This document shows, piece after piece, positions 1 to 8,029 of a DNA stretch of 8,029 bases (position 1 is its first letter; each line of letters opens with the position of its first letter). Both the position numbers and the translations under genes were made by a program. A model generated the notes under the pieces. It ran no database searches. It worked only from the letters and a program-made list of their open reading frames with translations, and was not told the origin of the DNA. The stretch comes from Trueperaceae bacterium. Lineage in GTDB: Bacteria > Deinococcota > Deinococci > Deinococcales > Trueperaceae. The stretch lies in contig SKMG01000292.1 in the NCBI GenBank assembly GCA_007121175.1, forward strand, positions 1 to 8,029. The letters are read 5' to 3'.

Positions 1-611
1 TATCGCCGGAGACGAGCCGCTTCTGCGTCGAGCTCGCCCGCACCGCGCGGCGCTTTGGTACCCGCATTTCGTTCGACCTCAACCACCGCGCCTCGTTCTG
101 GCAGGGGCGCGAGGAGGAGCTGCGCGAGCAGTTCGCCGAGATCAGCAGCCTGTCGGACGTGCTGATCGGCAACGAGGAGGACTTCCAGCTCTGCCTCGGC
201 ATCGAGGGTCCGGAGGCCGGCGGCGAGAACCTCGCGAGCGAGTTGGGCGGCTTCAAGGGCATGATCGAGCGCGCCAGAGGGGCGTACCCCGACGTGTCGG
301 TGTTCGCCACCACCTTGCGCGAGGTGGTGCACGCCAACGTGCACCGCTGGGGCGCGGTGCTGTTCGAGAACGACCGTTGGCACGTGGTCGAGCCGCGCGA
401 GATCGCCGTGCTCGACCGCATCGGGGGCGGCGACGGCTTCGTGGGCGGCATGCTCTACGCCATCTTGCGCGGTTGGGAGAGCGACACCTGGGTGCAGTTC
501 GGCTGGGCCACGGGCGCACTGGCGACCACCTTCCTGACCGACTACGCCAACGTAGCCGACGAGGACCAGGTGTGGAGCGCGTGGCAGGGCAACGCGCGGG
601 TCAAACGCTGA
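1..611 (+). CDS. kdgK: PfkB-family sugar kinase, probably 2-keto-3-deoxygluconate kinase (5' end missing)
   Basis: The frame is open from the first bases of the window (first full codon at 3) to a TGA at 609-611, so only the last 202 residues are visible. The N-terminal third of a roughly 340-residue protein lies outside; the ATG-like codon at 159 is internal. Family marks in order are SFDLNHR (from about residue 23), a segment SDVLIGNEEDF (about residue 49) that follows the substrate-binding lobe, and the ATP/anion-hole signature DRIGGGDGFVGG. In that signature the Asp at codon 432-434 is the expected catalytic base. The C-terminus ends in GNARVKR, a tail typical of KDG kinases. Family knowledge: KdgK phosphorylates KDG with ATP to KDPG, which is then split to pyruvate and glyceraldehyde-3-phosphate, in the cytosol. 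DRIGGGD instead of the commoner DTxGAGD favours KDG kinase over fructokinase or ribokinase, but substrate assignment remains inference. The gene converges on ppdK. Confidence 0.82.
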   Translation, partial: SPETSRFCVELARTARRFGTRISFDLNHRASFWQGREEELREQFAEISSLSDVLIGNEEDFQLCLGIEGPEAGGENLASELGGFKGMIERARGAYPDVSVFATTLREVVHANVHRWGAVLFENDRWHVVEPREIAVLDRIGGGDGFVGGMLYAILRGWESDTWVQFGWATGALATTFLTDYANVADEDQVWSAWQGNARVKR

Positions 612-707
612 CATTCGAGCGGCGGCGCCTCAGCCGCGGCGCCTGGCTGAGACGTGGGCCCGCCGTCTGGGGTCCGGAGCCTCGGACGCACGCGACCGGA
701 CACCACG

Positions 708-741
708 AGGACCCACTCACCGAAGTCGGTGAGTGGGTCCT
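708..741. terminator. Perfect inverted repeat between converging kdgK and ppdK, probable two-way terminator
   Basis: The arms AGGACCCACTCACCG (708-722) and CGGTGAGTGGGTCCT (727-741) are exact reverse complements, giving a 15-bp stem with loop AAGT. Allowing one bulged G at 707, CAC at 704-706 can pair with GTG at 742-744. It lies 97 nt past the kdgK stop and 20 nt past the ppdK stop (on the minus strand), where a shared terminator is expected. Neither side has a T-run after the stem, so it is not a textbook intrinsic terminator. In GC-rich genomes such U-less hairpins are common, but it could also act as an mRNA 3'-end stabiliser. The rest of the 612-760 gap shows nothing else recognisable. 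Confidence 0.65.
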
Positions 742-760
742 GTGAGGCCGATGTCGAGCT

Positions 761-3556
<2,796 letters not shown>

Positions 3557-3562
3557 GGCGTA

Positions 3563-3568
3563 CCTCCC
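3563..3568 (-). promoter_or_regulatory. Ribosome binding site that decides the ppdK start
   Basis: On the minus strand this reads GGGAGG, followed by 6 nt (TACGCC) and then GTG at 3554-3556. This strong Shine-Dalgarno match at good spacing is the main reason for preferring the GTG over the upstream ATG at 3637. Confidence 0.75.
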
Positions 3569-3575
3569 GCCCACC

Positions 3576-3603
3576 AACTTACATGGCGAGGCGGGCCTGG
3601 CAA
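3576..3603 (-). promoter_or_regulatory. Possible ppdK promoter
   Basis: On the minus strand TTGCCA (3603-3598, five of six to TTGACA) is followed after 16 bp by TAAGTT (3581-3576, three of six to TATAAT). The predicted transcript would start close to 3569, right before the GGGAGG, leaving a very short leader. The -10 match is weak and the leader tight, so this is a candidate only. The rest of the 3557-3702 gap holds an imperfect GC hairpin around 3639-3661 that might end the peptidase transcript arriving from the right. Confidence 0.3.
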
Positions 3604-3702
3604 GGTCGGACGTCCCCAAGGAGTGACCAGGACGCATCTCGCAGCTCGCGACGCGAAGCGAACCGAGCCGCGGCGGAAGGGCCGATGACGAGGCTCACAG
3701 GC

Positions 3703-4377
3703 TCACTCGCGGTCGGCGAGCCTCGGCAGCGGATCGAGCGCGCGCCACTCGCAGGCGAACGGGTCGCCGCCGTAGACGCCGAAGTGCAGGTGCGGCGGGG
3801 TGCCGGCGGCGTTGCCGCTCGAGCCGACGAAGCCCAGCAGCGTGTCGGTGGTGACGCGCTGCCCCTCGCGCAGTTCGGCTGGCACGGCGTCCAGATGGGT
3901 GTAGAAGAAGCGCTCGAAACCGTTGCCGATCACCGTGACCGAGAGGCCGCCCAAGCTCAGGTCGTCGATGCGGTAGACGAACCCGGGCGCGGCAGACCGA
4001 ACCGGGGTGCCGCGCGGCGCGAAGATGTCCTGGCCCTCGTGCAGCCGGCCGCCGCCGCGCGGCGCGTGCCAGCTGTCGCGCACGTCCGCTACCCGCACGC
4101 CCTCGACCGGCATCAGCAGCACCTCGACCGGCCGCGCGTCGACCTTGGCGTAGAACGCCGGCATCACGCTGCGATAGCGAGCGCGCATGGCGAAGCGCTC
4201 ACGTTCGGCCTCGCTCGTTGCCACGCGTGGCGTGTCCGGCGGCGGGCAGACGTAGCTCGCGAAGTGGGGGTTGAGATCGGGCCAGGCCGGGTCGGGCAGC
4301 GTCTGCGCGATGCTGAACGACCCTGTCGCGGACGCGGCCAGGGCCAGTACCGGCGCCAGCCAGCGCCTCGCGGTCAC
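3703..4377 (-). CDS. Secreted M23-family (LytM-type) zinc metallopeptidase
   Basis: Family M23 endopeptidases cut peptide bonds in peptidoglycan cross-bridges or stems. The 224-residue product from the GTG at 4375-4377 starts with a signal peptide: a basic TARR, a hydrophobic stretch (about 6-23), and a likely cut after SIA at residue 24. A linker of about 85 residues follows, then the M23 domain. HEGQDIFAPRGTPV supplies zinc ligands His113 and Asp117. FYTHLD supplies His161. GFVGSSGNAAGTPPHLHFGVY supplies His196 and His198. All expected active-site residues are present. The mature protein has only two cysteines (about 44 and 209), which could form a disulfide. In-frame starts at 4458 (ATG, overlapping pepF) and 4416 (GTG, with GGTGAG upstream) are possible, but they would place 13-27 extra residues before the signal peptide. 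It lies 58 bp downstream of pepF on the same strand, so it is probably co-transcribed. Whether it cuts peptidoglycan or only resembles such enzymes is not shown. Confidence 0.88.
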   Translation of the reverse strand: MTARRWLAPVLALAASATGSFSIAQTLPDPAWPDLNPHFASYVCPPPDTPRVATSEAERERFAMRARYRSVMPAFYAKVDARPVEVLLMPVEGVRVADVRDSWHAPRGGGRLHEGQDIFAPRGTPVRSAAPGFVYRIDDLSLGGLSVTVIGNGFERFFYTHLDAVPAELREGQRVTTDTLLGFVGSSGNAAGTPPHLHFGVYGGDPFACEWRALDPLPRLADRE

Positions 4378-4435
4378 GGCTGAGGCCCCCGAGGTTGGCG
4401 GCTCGCGACGGTGCACGGCCGGCTCACCGCCGGCT

Positions 4436-6277
4436 CTACGAGGTCCGCTCGGCCGCAATCGCTTCGAGCCGGCTCACGTAGCCCTCCACGACGTCGAACG
4501 CTCGCTCGACGGGCTCGGGCGTGGTGACGTCGAGCCCGATCGAGGCGAACAGCTCGACCGGAGGAATCGAGGCGCCGGCACGCATGAACGACGCGAGCGC
4601 CTCGGCGGCGTCCCGCTCGCCGCCGACGATGCGGGACGTGAGCGCGCTGGCCGCTGCGATGCCGACGGCGTACTGGAAGGTGTAGAAGGGGACGTAGAGG
4701 TGCCCGAACTGCGCCCAGGTGATACCGACGCGATCGCCGTCGGGACCGTCGGTGAGCGCCAGCGCAGGGCCATAGCCCTCCTGGAACAGGTCGCGCATGA
4801 GCGTCACGAGTTCGCTGCCGGTGGGCACGTCGTCGACCCACACCCGGGCGTGGACCGCGCGCTCGAAGCGCACCAGCGTCGGCATCACGAAGAAGTAGCG
4901 ATGGTAGTTCAGCATCGCCTCGTCGAGCACGGCGAGCTCGAACTCGCGGTCGGACTGCGCCTCGCCTGCGAGCAGGTGGGCGCGCAGTAGCGCCTGCTGC
5001 GCGTTCGACGCGGTCTCCGCCACGGTCATCGAGAGCGCGTCGTCGTCGAGCGGCTCCTGCACCGCAAGTGCCAGGTCGGCATGCATGGCGTGGCCGAACT
5101 CGTGCGCTAAGGTGCTCGCGGCAGGCAGGTCTCCGGTGTAGGTCATGAACACGAAGGGGTGAGGGTGACCCGGGCTGCTCGAGCAGAAGGCTCCCTCGCG
5201 CTTGCCGCGGTTGGCGGGACGGTCGACCCAGCGCTGCTCGAGCAGGCCCTGCCCCAAACGAGCCTGGTACGCCGCGCCCAGCGGCGCGGCGCTGTCGATG
5301 ATCCACGCCGCGGCGCGCTGGTACGGCACGTCTCGCCGCTCGCGAGAGAGTGGCGCGAACACGTCCCAGGGCTCGAGTGCGTCCACGCCGACGAGCGCGC
5401 GCCGCACCTCCCAGTAGCGGTGCCACACCGGCAGACGGCGCGTGAAGGCGCTCAGCGTGGCGTCGAGGATCTCCGTCGAGACGTGCATCTGGGCCAGCGC
5501 CGCGGCCTCGCCCGAGGCGTAGTGGCGTACCCGTGCCTCGAACGCCTGTTCGAGCACCACGCCCACGTAGAGCTCGGCGAGGGTGTCACGTACGCTCAGG
5601 TAGCCGTCGGCGAACGATCGCCACGCCTGCTGGCGCACCCGCCGTTCGTCGCTCGCCTCGAGCGACCGAATGGTGCTCGGCGCAACCTCGACCTCGGCGC
5701 CACCGACGTCGACTGGAGCGAAGCGCACGTCGGCGGCCGTCAGCGCGGCCTGAGCCCGCTCGAACTGGCGTAGCGGCGCGGCGGCCGCGGCGAGCACGTC
5801 CTCCACCTCGGCGGAGCGGGTGTGGGGACGCTCGCGCTCGAGCCGGTCGAGGTAGGGCGCGAAGCGGCGCAGGCTCGGGCGCTCTCGCTGGTAGGCGGAG
5901 CGCGTCTCGGGGTGGAGCGTCAGCAGCTCCGGCCGTACGAACGACAGCGTCGCTTGCCATCTCGCGGCGCGCGCGAAGAAGCGCCCGGCACGGCGGCGTG
6001 CTGCGTCGTCCCCTTGATCGGTCGCGGTCGGGAGCTGGGCGTAGGCGCGCAGACGCCCGAAGGCGACGACCAGGCGAGAGAGCTCGGACAGACCGTGCTC
6101 GAGCGCCTCGGCTGAACCCGTGAGGTGCCCGCGCCGAGCGGCGAACGCCTCGACCGCGCGGTCGGTGGCGTTCGCGGCCTGCTCGAAGGCCGCCTCGTCG
6201 GCGAAGAGGCTCGTGAGGTCCCACGTCTCGTGCTCCGGAACCTCAATGCGGTCGGGTAGTCGGGCCATTGTCGACAT
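4436..6277 (-). CDS. pepF: Oligoendopeptidase F (M3B family zinc metallopeptidase)
   Basis: This cytosolic zinc peptidase hydrolyses short oligopeptides. The 613-residue product matches the usual length of about 600. The N-terminal part is a helical domain that opens with PEHETWDLTSLF (about 14-25). The catalytic domain has GKREGAFCSSSPG (about 358-370) and FMTYTGDL. The zinc site HEFGH is at 392-396 (His392, Glu393, His396), and the third ligand is probably Glu421 in SMTVAETAS. Near the C-terminus VPFYTFQYAVG (529-539) is the tyrosine-rich substrate-binding motif typical of PepF. The stop is TAG (4436-4438). The ATG at 6275-6277 is chosen over a second ATG at 6266-6268 because a weak GGGTAGG lies upstream at reasonable spacing. 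No convincing promoter was seen upstream of the start. It is divergent from csp across a 216-bp gap and precedes the M23 gene. Related names such as M3 family oligoendopeptidase apply equally; the exact peptide specificity cannot be read from sequence. Confidence 0.93.
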   Translation of the reverse strand: MSTMARLPDRIEVPEHETWDLTSLFADEAAFEQAANATDRAVEAFAARRGHLTGSAEALEHGLSELSRLVVAFGRLRAYAQLPTATDQGDDAARRRAGRFFARAARWQATLSFVRPELLTLHPETRSAYQRERPSLRRFAPYLDRLERERPHTRSAEVEDVLAAAAAPLRQFERAQAALTAADVRFAPVDVGGAEVEVAPSTIRSLEASDERRVRQQAWRSFADGYLSVRDTLAELYVGVVLEQAFEARVRHYASGEAAALAQMHVSTEILDATLSAFTRRLPVWHRYWEVRRALVGVDALEPWDVFAPLSRERRDVPYQRAAAWIIDSAAPLGAAYQARLGQGLLEQRWVDRPANRGKREGAFCSSSPGHPHPFVFMTYTGDLPAASTLAHEFGHAMHADLALAVQEPLDDDALSMTVAETASNAQQALLRAHLLAGEAQSDREFELAVLDEAMLNYHRYFFVMPTLVRFERAVHARVWVDDVPTGSELVTLMRDLFQEGYGPALALTDGPDGDRVGITWAQFGHLYVPFYTFQYAVGIAAASALTSRIVGGERDAAEALASFMRAGASIPPVELFASIGLDVTTPEPVERAFDVVEGYVSRLEAIAAERTS

Positions 6278-6350
6278 GCGCCGAGCCTACCCGTTCGCGG
6301 CTCAGGAGCGCACTCTCTGGGTTCCGAAGATGCACGACGTACGGCAGCAC

Positions 6351-6379
6351 TTGCGTTTTCGTGCCCCAACGCGTATGGT
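6351..6379 (+). promoter_or_regulatory. Probable housekeeping-sigma promoter of the cold-shock gene
   Basis: TTGCGT (6351-6356) and TATGGT (6374-6379) are separated by exactly 17 bp. They keep the most conserved positions of the sigma70-type -35 (TTG) and -10 (TAT..T) boxes, and the surrounding stretch is less GC-rich than the neighbouring coding sequence. Transcription would begin near 6385-6389, giving a leader of about 105 nt before the csp ATG. Start site and sigma factor are inferred. Confidence 0.6.
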
Positions 6380-6384
6380 GCGGC

Positions 6385-6493
6385 GTCCAGGAAACGAAGC
6401 CAGAGCGGCCAGTTCCGGGGCCCGAGTCGTGAGGCTCGGAAGTAGAGGACGGCGGGAGTTTCACTCCCGCGGCCAGGAAGATTAGGTAATGGC
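6385..6493 (+). promoter_or_regulatory. Structured 5' leader of the cold-shock gene
   Basis: The predicted untranslated leader holds a perfect 8-bp hairpin, GCGGGAGT (6452-6459) and ACTCCCGC (6463-6470) with loop TTC, 23 nt before the ATG. A second candidate stem is CCGAG (6422-6426) with CTCGG (6435-6439). TTCCG (6413-6417) with CGGAA (6437-6441) is an alternative pairing that would exclude part of it. GCGGCCAG occurs twice (6405-6412 and 6469-6476). Long structured leaders control cold-shock genes in well-studied bacteria (for example E. coli cspA). A similar role here is inference and no known riboswitch class was recognised. Confidence 0.5.
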
Positions 6494-6739
6494 ATGGCTA
6501 CAGGTGTCGTCAAGTGGTTCAACGCAGAAAAGGGCTTCGGGTTCATCGCGGTCGAAGGAGGCGGTAAGGACGTCTTCTGCCACTTCTCCGCGATCGTCGG
6601 TGAAGGGTACCGGAACCTGAACGAGGGTGACGAAGTCGAGTTCGACGTCGAGCAGGGCGCCAAGGGCCCGCAGGCGAAGAACGTGAAAGTCACTCGCGCC
6701 GCCGCCCCCTCGATGGGTGGTTCGCGCGGCAGGTACTGA
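6494..6739 (+). CDS. csp: CspA-family cold-shock protein (RNA chaperone)
   Basis: This is a small single-stranded RNA/DNA binding protein with one cold-shock domain that melts RNA secondary structure and helps translation at low temperature or during growth shifts. The 81-residue product begins [21 protein letters not shown]1 is KGFGFI (13-18) and RNP2 is VFCHF (27-31). The nucleic-acid stacking aromatics Trp8, Phe15, Phe17, Phe28, His30 and Phe31 are all present. RNP2 carries Cys29 where Val is usual. After the domain (to about 68) comes a short tail rich in Ala, Gly and Arg (GGSRGRY), a little longer than the 65-70-residue minimum. The start ATG has AGGT 6 nt upstream and AGGAAG 13 nt upstream; an out-of-frame ATG at 6489 lies between. 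The gene is monocistronic: its own promoter and leader precede it and a strong terminator follows. It is divergent from pepF and converges on the M20 peptidase gene. Confidence 0.97.
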   Translation: MATGVVKWFNAEKGFGFIAVEGGGKDVFCHFSAIVGEGYRNLNEGDEVEFDVEQGAKGPQAKNVKVTRAAAPSMGGSRGRY

Positions 6740-6762
6740 GTCGTCAACGAGTTGGCGATCAC

Positions 6763-6793
6763 GCGGCGCCCGGGTAACCCCGGGCGCCGCTTT
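6763..6793 (+). terminator. Intrinsic terminator of csp
   Basis: The arms GCGGCGCCCGGG (6763-6774) and CCCGGGCGCCGC (6779-6790) form a perfect 12-bp GC stem with loop TAAC, followed by TTTCGT. It starts 24 nt after the csp stop. The short T-run favours action on plus-strand transcripts. Read on the other strand it is also 40 nt past the stop of the M20 peptidase gene and may block transcription from that side, though no T-run follows there. Confidence 0.85.
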
Positions 6794-6829
6794 CGTGGGT
6801 CCTGACGGCCGGCGACGCCCCTCGCAGGC

Positions 6830-8029
6830 TCATCTCCGGCTGAGGCGCTCGAGGAAGCGCGTCACGGCGAGCGTGCCGCGTTCGAAGTCGGCGAGCCGGA
6901 GGTGCTCGTTGGGCGCATGAATGCCGCTGCCCGGATAGCCGCAACCGATGCCCAGGACGGTCAGGCCGAGCCCGACCACGAACGGGTGGATCGGGCCCGA
7001 GCCTGGGCTGTTCGGATGCAGTGTCGGCTCGACCCCGTAGACGTCGCGCAGCGCGGCGAGCGCCTCGGCGACGTAGGGGTGGTTCACGTCCGAGCGGGCC
7101 GCGCGCTCGGCGTGCTGCAGTACCCGCACCTCGACGTCGTCGAAGCCGCGGGCTCGGAGGTGTTCGCGTAGCCGCTCCAGCACGGCCCACGGGTCCTGGT
7201 CGGGCACTAAGCGGAAGTCGAGCTTCGCGAGCGCCTCGGCCGGGAGCACGGTCTTGGCGCCCTCGCCGCCGTAGCCGGCGTGGATGCCGTTGACGTTCAG
7301 GGTGGGTTCGAAGAAGAGCGCCTGCCGCCAGGCCGCCCCCTCGAGGCCGCCCAAGAACCGGGTGACGCCGAAGGTCTCGCGCAGCGCCGCGTCCTCGTCG
7401 GGGAGCGCGTCGACCAGCGCCCGCTCGGCCGCGGTCGGCGGCGTGATCCCGTCGCGGAAGCCGTCGATGGTCACCGCTCCGTCGGGGTCGCGTAGGCTGG
7501 CGACGGCGGCGGCGAGCCGGTAGGCGGCGTCGTCCACCACAACGCCGTAGCCCGAATGCAAGTCGGCCCTCGCGGTGCGCACGTGCAACTCGACGGTCAG
7601 GATGCCCTTCATGCCGCAATAGGTCGTCGGGCGGCCCGCGCCGTCGACCGCGCCGAACTCCCACAGCGCGACGTCAGCGGCGAGGCGCTCGGCGTTGGCG
7701 TGCACGTAGGGCGCGAGGTTCGGGCTGCCGATCTCCTCCTCGCCCTCGACCAGCACCTTCACGCCGAGCGGCAGCTCGCCGTTTCGCTGGCGATAGAGCT
7801 GCAGCGCTGCGAGCCGCGACACCAGCTCGCCCTTGTCATCGGCGGCACCGCGACCGTAGAGCGCGCCGGCTGACTCGGTCAGCTCGAAGGGAGGGCTGTG
7901 CCAGGCGGCGACCGGGTCCTCCGGCTGGACGTCGTAGTGGTGATAGAGCAGCACCGTGGGTGCTCCCGCGACCAGCCGCTCGCCGTAGACCACCGGAGCG
8001 CCGTCGGTCGGGTGCAGCTCGACCTCGAA
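6830..8029 (-). CDS. M20-family zinc metallopeptidase / dipeptidase (N-terminus missing)
   Basis: The minus-strand frame runs from the window edge to TGA (6830-6832), showing 399 residues. The GTG at 7991-7993 is internal because the frame stays open and family-like (FEVELHP) to the edge. A full protein of this type is about 450 residues. Numbering from the edge, YHHYDVQPEDP gives the metal His31. The segment YGRGAADDKGEL gives the bridging Asp64. VEGEEEIGSPNL gives the catalytic and metal glutamates (about 97-99). The dimerisation or lid domain spans from about GMKGILTVELHV (139). GSGIHAPNEH gives the last metal ligand, His371. Family knowledge: cytosolic M20 enzymes of this subtype hydrolyse dipeptides or acylated amino acids with two metal ions. 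The motifs fit the M20 dipeptidase group better than DapE or ArgE, but substrate is not decidable. It converges on csp, separated by a terminator, and its promoter is outside the window. Confidence 0.93.
   Translation of the reverse strand, partial: FEVELHPTDGAPVVYGERLVAGAPTVLLYHHYDVQPEDPVAAWHSPPFELTESAGALYGRGAADDKGELVSRLAALQLYRQRNGELPLGVKVLVEGEEEIGSPNLAPYVHANAERLAADVALWEFGAVDGAGRPTTYCGMKGILTVELHVRTARADLHSGYGVVVDDAAYRLAAAVASLRDPDGAVTIDGFRDGITPPTAAERALVDALPDEDAALRETFGVTRFLGGLEGAAWRQALFFEPTLNVNGIHAGYGGEGAKTVLPAEALAKLDFRLVPDQDPWAVLERLREHLRARGFDDVEVRVLQHAERAARSDVNHPYVAEALAALRDVYGVEPTLHPNSPGSGPIHPFVVGLGLTVLGIGCGYPGSGIHAPNEHLRLADFERGTLAVTRFLERLSRR

Noticed and set aside
159..161. Start codon for the sugar kinase at 159
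   Set aside because: The frame is open and family-like from position 3 (SFDLNHR and neighbours), so this codon is internal and the gene begins outside the window.
4418..4434. GCCGGC repeated around TCACC between pepF and the M23 gene, as a hairpin
   Set aside because: GCCGGC is itself a palindrome and common in GC-rich DNA; the stem is short and no T-run follows, so a terminator is not supported.
5920..6762. 280-codon minus-strand frame covering csp, its leader and the pepF start
   Set aside because: It overlaps two well-supported genes and has Ser/Pro/Arg-rich sequence with no domain.

Overview
This is a GC-rich bacterial chromosomal window, roughly two thirds G+C or more by eye. It carries six protein-coding genes on both strands with short intergenic gaps. 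Nothing points to a phage, plasmid, insertion sequence, CRISPR array or RNA gene. The strong GC bias at third codon positions opens many long shadow reading frames on the opposite strand of real genes. The host could be a high-GC lineage such as Actinomycetota, Chloroflexota or the Deinococcota/Trueperales. The sequence alone does not settle which, so this is inference only.

Left part (1-3702). The window opens inside a plus-strand PfkB-family sugar kinase, most likely 2-keto-3-deoxygluconate (KDG) kinase, which ends at 611. It converges on a minus-strand pyruvate, phosphate dikinase gene (ppdK, 761-3556). A perfect 15-bp stem with a 4-nt loop lies between them and probably acts as a two-way terminator. 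The two enzymes could be linked in carbon flow: KDG breakdown feeds the pyruvate pool, and PPDK interconverts pyruvate and phosphoenolpyruvate. The ppdK start is best placed at a GTG preceded by GGGAGG, not at the longer ATG frame.

Middle part (3703-6277). Two minus-strand peptidase genes probably form a transcription unit. Upstream is an M3B oligoendopeptidase F (pepF). It is followed 58 bp later by a secreted M23 (LytM-type) endopeptidase with all its zinc-site residues.

Right part (6278-8029). A plus-strand cold-shock protein gene (csp) is transcribed divergently from pepF. Its promoter-like sequence (TTGCGT, 17 bp, TATGGT) predicts a leader of about 105 nt containing hairpins, and a strong intrinsic terminator follows the gene. 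Converging on it from the right is a minus-strand M20-family metallopeptidase/dipeptidase, cut off by the window edge.

Overall this is a housekeeping region of central carbon metabolism, peptide turnover, cell-wall hydrolysis and RNA chaperoning. I do not see a new biological system. The most interesting part is the csp leader, with its hairpins, an 8-nt direct repeat and a competing out-of-frame ATG.
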